Origin: RGIG5612 sp045599965
Lineage (GTDB): Bacteria > Bacillota > Clostridia > Lachnospirales > Lachnospiraceae
NCBI GenBank assembly: GCA_045599965.1
Contig: JAZRXA010000052.1
Location: 1 to 12,311, forward strand
Reading direction: 5' to 3'
DNA: 12,311 nucleotides
How positions within the stretch are numbered: the first letter of the stretch is position 1; each line of letters begins with the position of its first letter. Under the pieces are notes generated by a model. That model searched no databases, was not told the DNA's origin, and saw nothing but the letters and a program-made list of their open reading frames with translations. The position numbers and the translations under genes are program-made. This document shows positions 1-7,142 of this stretch, in pieces.

Positions 1-2
1 TT

Positions 3-137
3 TCGATGTGCAAGAAAGTTTATATGCCGCTTACTGGTGGTAAAGATGAAAAGGAAAAGGTTTATGAGTTCAAGGAGTATTTTGAAATTCGCAACAGGAC
101 TGATCTATTAAAGAAAATTTCTGGAGCGCAGATATAG
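3..137 (+). CDS. 3' end of an upstream gene, possibly CpaE/TadZ-like ATPase
   Basis: An open frame enters from the left edge and ends at TAG 135-137, giving 44 C-terminal residues that start SMCKKVYMPLTGG and end KKISGAQI. The piece is charged and soluble, with no membrane segment. Its pattern (Cys-Lys-Lys-hydrophobic-Tyr-Met-Pro, then a charged helix, then a Leu-Leu-Lys-Lys-Ile tail) resembles what I recall of the C-terminus of CpaE/TadZ-like MinD-family ATPases of clostridial Tad loci. A gene just before cpaF is also the usual place for CpaE/TadZ, a polar localisation factor for the pilus machine. The Walker motifs lie outside the window, so the function is inference from position and weak similarity. 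It could be another Tad-locus protein. Confidence 0.5.
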   Translation, partial: SMCKKVYMPLTGGKDEKEKVYEFKEYFEIRNRTDLLKKISGAQI

Positions 138-140
138 TTG

Positions 141-236
141 GTTCCTCGCTCCCGCAGGACATCTCCCATACTTCGCAGGTACTCCCTAAAAAGGGTCCTC
201 CTGCTCGCATGGTGCCTTCCTGCTCGCGCGAGGAAC
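141..236. repeat. GC-rich imperfect palindrome, copy 1
   Basis: The 19-bp ends 141-159 and 218-236 are inverted copies matching at 16 of 19 positions; the outer nine bases (GTTCCTCGC / GCGAGGAAC) match perfectly. A small hairpin (CCCT 184-187, AGGG 192-195, loop AAAA) sits at the centre. There is also internal duplication: TCCTGCTCGC at 199-208 and 218-227, and CGCAGG at 153-158 and 174-179. The element starts three bases after the upstream stop codon. It is much more GC-rich than the neighbouring genes. No T-run follows the right arm, so it is not a standard intrinsic terminator. It looks like a REP- or MITE-type dispersed repeat, or an mRNA stem that processes or stabilises the tad transcript. 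Confidence 0.8.
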
Positions 237-252
237 AATACAATTAGCAATG

Positions 253-350
253 CCTTGCTCCCGCAGGACATCTCCCATACTTCGCAGGTACTCCCTAAAA
301 AAGGGTCCTCCTGCTCGCATGGTGCCTTCCTGCTCGCGCGAGGAACAATA
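253..350. repeat. GC-rich palindrome, copy 2 (tandem duplicate)
   Basis: This block repeats 144-240 almost exactly. I find one substitution (C147 versus T256) and one extra A in the central A-run (six versus five). The offset is 109 bp, with a 12-bp spacer (241-252). The copied block begins three bases inside the left arm of copy 1, so the outer end of this copy's left arm is spacer sequence and its ends pair less well (13 of 19 over 250-268 and 328-346). The near identity points to recent duplication or homogenisation. Together the two copies fill most of the 252-bp gap between the upstream gene and cpaF. The rest of the gap (351-377) is A/T-rich and shows no convincing promoter. Confidence 0.8.
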
Positions 351-377
351 AAAATCATTACTTCTACAGATGATAAC

Positions 378-384
378 AAAGGAG
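378..384 (+). promoter_or_regulatory. Ribosome binding site of cpaF
   Basis: AAAGGAG lies five bases before ATG 390. It fixes the start of cpaF there, although the reading frame stays open upstream to position 138 through the GC-rich repeats. Confidence 0.8.
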
Positions 385-389
385 ACGAT

Positions 390-1601
390 ATGGTTGAGGT
401 TGAAGAATTAAGAAGACGAATTGTAAGCAATGCTGACATAACGAGAAATTTAAGCGATGACGATTTAAGAGAAATCATCACGCAGATGGTCATAGATGAG
501 TTTAGAGATTGTCATTTATCACTAAAAGAAAAAATGCAAATGAGCAAGGACCTTTTTAGTAAGATTAGAGGCCTTGATGTTTTGGAAGAGCTTTTAGCAA
601 ACGACAACATTACTGAAATTATGATTAATGGCTATAAACAAATTTTTGTTGAGATTGATGGAAAGATTAATCGGTATGATAAGTCTTTTTCATCTAAAGA
701 AAAACTTCTAGACATTATTCAAACAATTGTGGCGAAGGCAAATAAAAGAGTTAATGAGTCGAGCCCTATAGTTGATACGAGACTAGAAGATGGATCGAGA
801 GTTAATGTTGTGCTAAACCCAATTGCAATAAATGGACCGGTTGTAACTATTAGAAAGTTTTATAAAAAGGCTTTAACAATGGAGGATTTAATTGCGTACG
901 AATCCATAACAAACGAGGCGGCACAATTCTTAAGAAAACTAGTAATTAATGGTTACAACATCTTTATTAGTGGCGGCACTGGATCTGGGAAAACAACATT
1001 CTTAAATGTTTTATCTAATTATATTCCAAAGGATGAAAGAATAATTACGATTGAAGATTCAGCGGAGTTAAAGCTAGAACATGTTGAGAACTTAGTTAGC
1101 CTTGAGTGTCGCCCCGCTAACACAGAAGGTGAAAACGAAGTTACGATTAGAGACTTGATAAAAACCTCTCTTAGAATGAGACCAAATAGAATTGTTGTTG
1201 GCGAGGTAAGAGGGCCCGAAGCGTTAGATATGTTGCAGGCGATGAATACCGGCCACGACGGAAGCTTGTCGACGGGACATGCAAATTCTCCTTTTGACAT
1301 GCTAACTAGATTAGAAACCATGGTTAAGATGGCAGCAGATATCCCCCTAGAAGCCATAAGAAACCAAATAGCATCTGCCATTGAAATCATGGTTCATCTA
1401 GGAAGATTAAAGGATGGCTCAAGAAAAGTTCTTGAAATATCCGAGATTGTAGGATGCGAAGACGGACATATTATTTTAAGTCCGATTTTCCGATATAAAG
1501 AAGCTGACGAAGAAAAGAAAGCTAATGGCGCAAAAGGACAATTAGAATTTACCGGAAATGCTCTTAGAAAAAACAAAGGAATTATAAGTAATTATGACTA
1601 A
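390..1601 (+). CDS. cpaF: CpaF/TadA-family Tad pilus assembly ATPase
   Basis: This 403-residue hexameric secretion ATPase of the type II/IV (VirB11-like) family would hydrolyse ATP at the cytoplasmic membrane face to drive Flp pilus assembly through TadB/TadC. An N-terminal helical domain (about residues 1-60) leads to the family-typical stretch NDNITEIMINGY, then an RLEDGSRVN motif before the ATPase core. Walker A is GGTGSGKT at 195-202. The Walker B region is IVVGEVRG at 268-275, with Glu272. The following TGHDGS (287-292) and STGHANS (294-300) motifs carry the conserved His-box residues. Length is normal for the family. The start at 390 is set by AAAGGAG five bases upstream; the 84 open codons before it are translated repeat sequence and unlike the family. 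Its last eight bases overlap tadB, suggesting translational coupling. The family call is secure. Confidence 0.97.
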   Translation: MVEVEELRRRIVSNADITRNLSDDDLREIITQMVIDEFRDCHLSLKEKMQMSKDLFSKIRGLDVLEELLANDNITEIMINGYKQIFVEIDGKINRYDKSFSSKEKLLDIIQTIVAKANKRVNESSPIVDTRLEDGSRVNVVLNPIAINGPVVTIRKFYKKALTMEDLIAYESITNEAAQFLRKLVINGYNIFISGGTGSGKTTFLNVLSNYIPKDERIITIEDSAELKLEHVENLVSLECRPANTEGENEVTIRDLIKTSLRMRPNRIVVGEVRGPEALDMLQAMNTGHDGSLSTGHANSPFDMLTRLETMVKMAADIPLEAIRNQIASAIEIMVHLGRLKDGSRKVLEISEIVGCEDGHIILSPIFRYKEADEEKKANGAKGQLEFTGNALRKNKGIISNYD

Positions 1602-2340
1602 GGAAAAGGAAGTTAAAACAAAATTATATACGCCACAAGATAGGCTAAAAGAAGCGGGAATGGATTTACTGTTTCTTGCAATCTTGTATTTATTTTTTAA
1701 GTCCGCGTTCATATTGCTTATTCTACCGATTTGCATTTTCTTTTATCACAAAATTAATCGAAAAAAATTAATGAAAAGATATAAAGAAAAAATCGCATCG
1801 GAGTTTAAGGACTTTCTAATTTCTTTAACGGCGTCTTTAAGAGCTGGCTACTCTATTGAAAACGCGATTAACGAAGCACACAAAGAAATGGTAGTCATGT
1901 TTGGAGGCGAAGCCCCCATAACGCTCGAAACCGAAAAAATGATTAATCAAATTTCACTTGGGATTCCCGTGGAAAATGCCCTTGAGGAATTTTCCGAAAG
2001 AAGCCAGGTTGAAGATATAGCAACATTTACTTCGGTTTTGAAAATTGCTAAAAGAACTGGCGGTGACATGGTAGAAATTATTAAAAAAACAACTTCCGAT
2101 ATCACGGCGAAGATTGATACAAAAAATGAAATAGAAGTTTTAATCAGTCAAAAAAGATTGGAACAAAACATTATGTCTATAATGCCGCTCGCCATAATTC
2201 TTTACGTTGATTTGACATCAAAGGGGCTCCTTGATCCGCTCTATGGAAACCTAAAAGGAGTATTGATAATGACAGGGTGCCTTATCCTTTATGCTATCGC
2301 ATATCTTATAGCTCAAAAAATTATGAACATTGAGGTTTGA
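1594..2340 (+). CDS. tadB: TadB-like inner-membrane platform protein (T2SSF family)
   Basis: A 248-residue membrane protein expected to form the pilus assembly platform with TadC and to contact CpaF. Two adjacent hydrophobic segments lie at about residues 24-35 and 37-51. A cytoplasmic T2SSF domain follows, with the typical line FKDFLISLTASLRAGYSIE and a second helix pair around VEDIATFTSVLKIAKRTGGD. Two C-terminal membrane segments end the protein (about 190-205 and 222-242). It is shorter than proteobacterial TadB, mainly at the N-terminus, which fits the clostridial form. ATG 1594 overlaps the end of cpaF by eight bases. The only Shine-Dalgarno-like sequence (AAAGG near 1576-1580) is distant, so translation probably depends on coupling to cpaF. 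Confidence 0.92.
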   Translation: MTKEKEVKTKLYTPQDRLKEAGMDLLFLAILYLFFKSAFILLILPICIFFYHKINRKKLMKRYKEKIASEFKDFLISLTASLRAGYSIENAINEAHKEMVVMFGGEAPITLETEKMINQISLGIPVENALEEFSERSQVEDIATFTSVLKIAKRTGGDMVEIIKKTTSDITAKIDTKNEIEVLISQKRLEQNIMSIMPLAIILYVDLTSKGLLDPLYGNLKGVLIMTGCLILYAIAYLIAQKIMNIEV

Positions 2341-2341
2341 A

Positions 2342-3787
2342 ATGATTTACGTATATGCAGCAATCATCATATTTATTTTTATCTTCATGCTTACAAGTGC
2401 TAAATACAAAAAAGAGGAATTTAAATCTTTAAGCAAAAAGGAACATAAATTAAAAATTCTCTATCCGTTGTCTGCAAAAATTATTGATTTATTCAATAGA
2501 AAAAATAAAAAACAAAAAAATAAAAATAAAAATAAAAAAACCGAACTTATGTTAAAGCAGATGCATGTAAAGGAGAATGTTGAAAAAGAAAGTTTTATTT
2601 ATCAAATTCAAAAAGTTTCGATTGCAATTTTAATTGTGTTCGGAGCATGCGCGATAGGACTTTTAGTATGTATATCAAACGAAAGCTTAGGAGTTGTTAG
2701 AGAACTTTTAAGGAACGAACCCGGGAAAGGAACGGCTAATTATTCTTTGGAAGCACATTACGACGGAAAGAGCGAAGACATAGATATACCAATCGATGAA
2801 TACAAATATACGGAGAATGAAATCAAAAAGAAATTGGATTCAAGCGTGGAAAAAATTAAATCCGAGATCCTTAACGGAAATGAAAGTTTAACGAATGTTA
2901 ACAAGCCTTTGAATTTGATTTCGGAATATGACCAGATAAAAATTTTTTGGGAGATAGAAGACTCAAATGTGATTGGCTACAACGGGGAAATTAAAGAGGA
3001 ATTAAAAGACGACGAAAAAATTGAAGTTAATCTTTTTGCCACACTTTCATTTTCGGGCAGCACGCAAATTGTGGAAATACCAGTTGTAATTGTTCCTAAA
3101 ACGTTGACAAGCAAAGAAAAATTAATCAATGAAATTAAAAATGAGATTAAAGATTCTAATGATGAGTATGAAAAGAACGTAAAGCTTCCAACGAAAATTA
3201 ATGGAAAGAATATAACTTTTGAGAAAAAGGTTTCGACTAATGAAAGTGCGTTTTTAATTTTAGGGATTATTGCCCTCGCTGTAATTTTTATTGGATATGA
3301 CAAAAGTCTTGAGAAAAAAGTGAAAAAGAGAAATGAGCAAATGAATATGGACTTTGCAGAAATCGTTTCAAAACTGGGTATTCTTTACGAGGCTGGACTT
3401 TCAATAAAAATGGCGTGGGAGAAAATTGTTGTAGACCAAGAAATGAAAAAGGAAGAAAGGTTTGCATACAAAGAGATGCGACTTACGCTCGAGAAAATAA
3501 AAAATGGTATGAGCGAAAGAGAAGCCTATCAAGACTTTGGAAAGAGATGTGGCATTCAGCAATACATAAAATTAGGAAATATATTAGAACAAAATGTTTC
3601 TAAAGGTACAAAGGGCATGAAAACATTGCTAGCGAGTGAAGTTATAGAGTCATTTGAAAATAGAAAGCGACTCGCCAGAAAGAAAGGCGAAGAAGCATCT
3701 ACAAAACTATTAATTCCAATGATTATGATGCTTGTCATTGTAATAATTATTATCGCGGTGCCCGCTTTGATGTCAATTAACTTATAA
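2342..3787 (+). CDS. tadC: TadC-like platform protein with large extracytoplasmic insert
   Basis: A 481-residue membrane protein, the second T2SSF platform subunit. Order: membrane segment (about 2-19), Lys/Asn-rich cytoplasmic linker (about 47-70), second segment (about 91-110), a roughly 190-residue polar domain, third segment (about 300-319), cytoplasmic T2SSF domain (about 333-450, with FAEIVSKLGILYEAGLSIK), and a C-terminal segment (455-478). The polar domain should lie outside the cell. Its repeated beta-rich pattern, including YDQIKIFWEIEDSNVIGYNG and VEIPVVIVP, resembles degenerate Ig-like domains. Proteobacterial TadC lacks an insert of this size. ATG 2342 is preferred because GAGGT at 2332-2336 sits five bases upstream; the in-frame TTG at 2330 has no such site. 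It begins just after the tadB stop. Confidence 0.9.
   Translation: MIYVYAAIIIFIFIFMLTSAKYKKEEFKSLSKKEHKLKILYPLSAKIIDLFNRKNKKQKNKNKNKKTELMLKQMHVKENVEKESFIYQIQKVSIAILIVFGACAIGLLVCISNESLGVVRELLRNEPGKGTANYSLEAHYDGKSEDIDIPIDEYKYTENEIKKKLDSSVEKIKSEILNGNESLTNVNKPLNLISEYDQIKIFWEIEDSNVIGYNGEIKEELKDDEKIEVNLFATLSFSGSTQIVEIPVVIVPKTLTSKEKLINEIKNEIKDSNDEYEKNVKLPTKINGKNITFEKKVSTNESAFLILGIIALAVIFIGYDKSLEKKVKKRNEQMNMDFAEIVSKLGILYEAGLSIKMAWEKIVVDQEMKKEERFAYKEMRLTLEKIKNGMSEREAYQDFGKRCGIQQYIKLGNILEQNVSKGTKGMKTLLASEVIESFENRKRLARKKGEEASTKLLIPMIMMLVIVIIIIAVPALMSINL
2500..2540 (+). repeat. A-rich simple-sequence tract inside tadC
   Basis: Almost all A, with A7, A5, A5 and A7 runs separated by single T bases at 2521, 2527 and 2533 (six-base period). 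It encodes the basic Lys/Asn linker of TadC between the first two membrane segments. The frame is intact here. Such a tract is prone to slippage. Confidence 0.7.
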
Positions 3788-3792
3788 ATAAA

Positions 3793-3798
3793 AGGAGG
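3793..3798 (+). promoter_or_regulatory. Strong ribosome binding site of the Flp pilin
   Basis: A perfect AGGAGG, within AAAGGAGG, lies seven bases before ATG 3806. It is stronger than the sites of the platform genes upstream and of the gene that follows, which fits a need for many pilin copies. Confidence 0.8.
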
Positions 3799-3805
3799 AT
3801 GAAAT

Positions 3806-3988
3806 ATGGTAACAAGTTTTTTCTGGAAAATAAAAAACTTCTTCGGCGACGAAGAAGGTATCGGCGTCGTTGAAGTAATATTAATCCTGCTTGTATTGGT
3901 AGGATTGGTAATTATTTTTAAGGATCAGATAGTAAGTCTGGCAAAAAGTATTTTCTCAAATATCAATAGCCAGGTTAATACTATATAG
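3806..3988 (+). CDS. flp: Flp1-family type IVb pilin precursor
   Basis: A 60-residue prepilin, the main structural subunit of the pilus. A short N-terminal leader ends in the acidic stretch GDEEG. Gly18 is followed by IGVVEVILILLVLVGLVIIF, so cleavage after Gly18 would place Glu23 at +5 of a 42-residue mature pilin. That matches the type IVb prepilin rule of a Gly before the cut and Glu at +5. The residue after Glu is Val rather than the Tyr typical of proteobacterial Flp, as in Flp1-like pilins of Firmicutes. The hydrophobic helix runs from about 19 to 38, and a short polar tail follows. Processing would be by the peptidase encoded at 7142-7579. It lies 18 bases after tadC. Confidence 0.93.
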   Translation: MVTSFFWKIKNFFGDEEGIGVVEVILILLVLVGLVIIFKDQIVSLAKSIFSNINSQVNTI

Positions 3989-4008
3989 TCTTAGGTACAT
4001 TCGGCCGG

Positions 4009-6081
4009 ATGAAAAATTCCCTCAAAACATGCAACTTAATAAAACATAGATCGCTTTTTAAACCTAGAAAATTAAAGTCTAGCATTACGATATATCTTCT
4101 TTTAATGCTAGTGTTGGTGTTGGCGCTGATTTGTACCCTCGCTGAATCCGGCCGGGTCAGCGCTATGAACGCCAGGTTAAGAAGCATAACTTATATGGCA
4201 GCAGATTCCATTTTTGCGGAATATGCGCAGCCGATGTTTGACGAATATGGAGTGTCGTTTTTGTGGATGGATGAAGAATCATTAACAAATAAGTTTAATA
4301 AGTATGTATCTGAAAATCTTAATGTTGAAAGTACAGGTCTTAAGCAAAGCTTAAGCCTTTACGGTATGCAGCCGATAGGGTCTGAACTTAAAAGCGTTGT
4401 TTGGGCAACCGATGATAATGGTTTGATTTTTGCTGACCAAGCATGTGAATACATGAAAGCAACATTGGCAGAAGATATTGTAGACAGACGCCTTTCCGGT
4501 TTAGATATTTTTTCGCAAGGCGATAAAGTGAAAAACTTTATTGACCGCATAGATAAGTATAAAGAGGTTTTTCTTAGTGTTGAAAAATCTATTGAACAAA
4601 TTAACGAAAAGGTTAACCAAGCAAAGAACTTAAGCGCAGACCCCAAGGCGATTATTTCAGATATTTCAAACTTGTTGGATGAATATACAGTGACGGGAAG
4701 TTCGCAAACAGCAGCGCAGATAAATGCAAAAATAAATCAGCTAAAGAACACCAAAAATCAAATAATAAGTTCTCTCGAACAAGTTAAACAAAAGACAAGC
4801 GAATACAATCAAAAAGTTGAAACAGCAAAAGGCGTTGTAAAGACACTTGAGGGCGAACTTAGTTTAGAGAAAGAAGATTATACAGAAGAAATATATGAAA
4901 TTGTAAAAGGAGAACTTGACGAAATAAAAGCGAAAGCCGGTGCAGATGCGACGGATTATTACAACATAAACGGAAATATGGCGATCACACAAAACTATAT
5001 TAATGAACTAAATGGACTGGAAAGCTTTTTTAATCTTACTAGTAACGGCATAAATTTTGATAGTGTTGTTACTTATAAAAACGCAATGAGCATGTACCGA
5101 CAAAAGTTTTCAGATTTCAATATCGACAAACTCGGAATAAATTTTGAAAATATTGAATCGCAAAAAGAAAGCAGCTCGTTTATTGATTCTATAGAAGCCT
5201 TGTTTCAAGGCGGTGTGCTTTCGCTTGTTGCTGGCGAGATTTCAACAAAGGGCATCGAAACAAAGGAACTACCTTCTAAAACGATGGTAAAGGTTGAAGA
5301 ACCGGCAGCAGTAAGTTCTAGTGAAAAGAATGATAACGTTGTATTGGGACTTGCCGGCGCAACAGCTCAAAAGGTTTTGCTTAGCGAATATGTTTTAAAA
5401 AATTTTGGAAATTTAAGAACCGTTAAAGAAGAAAGCGCTTTGGATTATGAGGCGGAATATGTGGTTGTAGGAAAAGGTTCGGACAGAGAAAACTTAGAAG
5501 CGGTGCTTGCGGATATTGTTTTAATCCGAAGCAGCATGAACCTTATAAGTCTTCTAAAGGATGAGCAAAAAAAGAGCGAAGCTCTTGCGCTTGCAACGGC
5601 AATTATTGGATTTACGGGGCAACCAATTTTTATTGAGATTGTTAAGTATGTAATTTTGTCGACATGGGCATTAGCCGAGAGCATTGCAGATGCAAAAGCT
5701 CTAGTTGACGGCAAAAAAGTGCCTACGATTAAGTCGGCCGCCCAATGGAATGTTTCTATAGCAGGGCTTAAAAATTTTGGTAGCGAGCAGATTGTTAGTA
5801 GAGATTGTGAAAGCGGCTTAGCATACGAGGATTATTTAAGACTTTTGCTTGTTACTCAAAACACAGGCAAACAATGTTTTAGAGACATGGATATTATTCA
5901 GGCAAACATGTGTAAGCGTGAGCATGCAGACTTTAGATTTAAGGATTGTATTGCTTCGATAAAAATAGAGACAGCTTTTAGAGCAAATCAAGTTTTTGTT
6001 GCTTTTCCATTTATTAGTCAGCAGCTTGATTTTGTAGGTGGCGGATATGCCTTTAAATATTTACAAGAATACTCTTATTAG
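4009..6081 (+). CDS. DUF5702-like membrane-anchored Tad-locus protein
   Basis: A 690-residue protein of unknown biochemical role, resembling the DUF5702 proteins of clostridial Tad loci. A basic N-terminus precedes SSITIYLLLMLVLVLALICT and AESGRV (24-50), a single membrane anchor with a TadE/TadG-like look. The following ADSIFAEYAQPMFDEYGVSF matches my memory of the DUF5702 signature. Residues about 185-310 are Gln/Lys/Glu-rich and likely coiled coil. The C-terminal part has a YEDYLRLLL segment, several Cys residues and an FAFP-like hydrophobic end (VFVAFPF). Most of the chain should be outside the cell, so a TadG-like minor pilus or anchoring role is likely but inferred. The ATG at 4009 lacks a good Shine-Dalgarno sequence, implying lower output than the pilin 20 bases upstream. 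Confidence 0.8.
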   Translation: MKNSLKTCNLIKHRSLFKPRKLKSSITIYLLLMLVLVLALICTLAESGRVSAMNARLRSITYMAADSIFAEYAQPMFDEYGVSFLWMDEESLTNKFNKYVSENLNVESTGLKQSLSLYGMQPIGSELKSVVWATDDNGLIFADQACEYMKATLAEDIVDRRLSGLDIFSQGDKVKNFIDRIDKYKEVFLSVEKSIEQINEKVNQAKNLSADPKAIISDISNLLDEYTVTGSSQTAAQINAKINQLKNTKNQIISSLEQVKQKTSEYNQKVETAKGVVKTLEGELSLEKEDYTEEIYEIVKGELDEIKAKAGADATDYYNINGNMAITQNYINELNGLESFFNLTSNGINFDSVVTYKNAMSMYRQKFSDFNIDKLGINFENIESQKESSSFIDSIEALFQGGVLSLVAGEISTKGIETKELPSKTMVKVEEPAAVSSSEKNDNVVLGLAGATAQKVLLSEYVLKNFGNLRTVKEESALDYEAEYVVVGKGSDRENLEAVLADIVLIRSSMNLISLLKDEQKKSEALALATAIIGFTGQPIFIEIVKYVILSTWALAESIADAKALVDGKKVPTIKSAAQWNVSIAGLKNFGSEQIVSRDCESGLAYEDYLRLLLVTQNTGKQCFRDMDIIQANMCKREHADFRFKDCIASIKIETAFRANQVFVAFPFISQQLDFVGGGYAFKYLQEYSY

Positions 6082-6098
6082 TAAAGGAAAATGCCTTT

Positions 6099-7142
6099 GT
6101 GAAAGGTACTATATTAAATATCAGAAAAATAAAAAATAATGGACTTCACTCAAAAAAAGCAATTTATTCTAATCCCATAACAAAGGCATTTCCCCTTGCC
6201 AACAAAACGCTTAAGTCGAGTTTAACTATAGAAGCTGCAATTGCGCTTCCGCTCTTTATTTTCTTTGTGATCGGCGTCACATATTTCTTAATTATTATTT
6301 CTTTGCAAACTAATATCCAGGTAGGCATAGACGAAGCTGCAAGAAGCATTGGAAAGAAAGTTTATTTAGCAAACAATCTTGAAAATGTCTATGAAGATTT
6401 AAGAAATGACGGCGATGAAAACGAGACTGAAAAAAACTCTAACAAAAACAATGCAGAGCTTGAGGATGTCGACGAAGAAACAAAAAGTCTTGTAGCTACA
6501 GGGCTGAATCCTTTAACAATAAAAACATGGATTCTAAAAGGCAATCTCTTTGAACGCGTTTCAAAGTCAAAAATCATTGGTGGAGTAACAGGATTTCGCA
6601 CGGACAAATCTAGTTATAACGAAGATGAAGGAATTTTAGATATTGTCGTGAACTATACATACAATATTCCGTTCCTACCAAAAACACTTGCGAATCTAAA
6701 TTTTGTTCAACGCTCTAAGACACATGTATGGACTGGAAGAGAAATAAAATTAGGAATAGATGGAACTAGCGCAGAAAGAAGGATCGTTTATATAACTCCA
6801 ACGGGAACGGTTTACCACACATCGAAATCTTGCCCGTTCTTAGATTTGTCAATTCAGATGGTTGATTATTCAAGGGTAAATTCTTTGAGAAATAAAAGTG
6901 AAGGCAAATATTATCGGTGCTCAGATTGCGCCAAGGGCAAGGCGCCAGCAATGGTTTATATAACTGATTATGGAACGAAGTGGCATAGTAATCCAAATTG
7001 CTCAGGGCTAAAAAGGACAATAATAGAAAAAGATATTTCTGAAATTGGAGATATGCATATGTGCTCTAAATGCGCCGCAGGAGAAACAGCGATGGCAAAT
7101 GAAAACATTAGCGAACCGGAACATGAAAACGAGGAAGAATAA
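6099..7142 (+). CDS. TadE-like protein with two C-terminal His/Cys modules
   Basis: A 347-residue pseudopilin-like membrane protein. After a basic N-terminus comes SSLTIEAAIALPLFIFFVIG (Glu45), the TadE-type anchor. An acidic segment rich in Glu, Asn and Asp follows (about 103-128), then a middle domain, then two tandem modules. Each starts with VYIT, a Gly-Thr turn, then His-x4-Cys, and ends in Cys-x2-Cys: His240/Cys245/Cys274/Cys277 and His296/Cys301/Cys322/Cys325. This spacing suggests one metal ion, probably zinc, per module, on the outer face of the membrane. The start is GTG 6099, with AAAGGA ten bases upstream. The stop overlaps the next start by one base. The TadE-like call is firm; metal binding is inferred from residue pattern only. 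Confidence 0.85.
   Translation: MKGTILNIRKIKNNGLHSKKAIYSNPITKAFPLANKTLKSSLTIEAAIALPLFIFFVIGVTYFLIIISLQTNIQVGIDEAARSIGKKVYLANNLENVYEDLRNDGDENETEKNSNKNNAELEDVDEETKSLVATGLNPLTIKTWILKGNLFERVSKSKIIGGVTGFRTDKSSYNEDEGILDIVVNYTYNIPFLPKTLANLNFVQRSKTHVWTGREIKLGIDGTSAERRIVYITPTGTVYHTSKSCPFLDLSIQMVDYSRVNSLRNKSEGKYYRCSDCAKGKAPAMVYITDYGTKWHSNPNCSGLKRTIIEKDISEIGDMHMCSKCAAGETAMANENISEPEHENEEE

Noticed and set aside
141..350. CRISPR array or phage-type direct repeats
   Set aside because: Only two long, palindromic copies with a 12-bp spacer, and no cas genes.
138..389. N-terminal extension of the cpaF frame by 84 codons through the repeats
   Set aside because: It translates the GC-rich palindromes into Arg/Ser/Leu-rich sequence unlike the family, and a good ribosome site (AAAGGAG) marks ATG 390.
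62..493. Minus-strand frame of 143 codons across the repeats and cpaF start
   Set aside because: No ribosome site, low-complexity Ser/Leu-rich product, and it overlaps the well-supported cpaF start.
2330..2341. TTG start for tadC four codons upstream of the ATG
   Set aside because: GAGGT at 2332-2336 is correctly spaced for ATG 2342 and lies inside the longer version.
3415..3603. 62-codon + strand frame inside tadC
   Set aside because: Shadow of the T2SSF-coding region in another frame.
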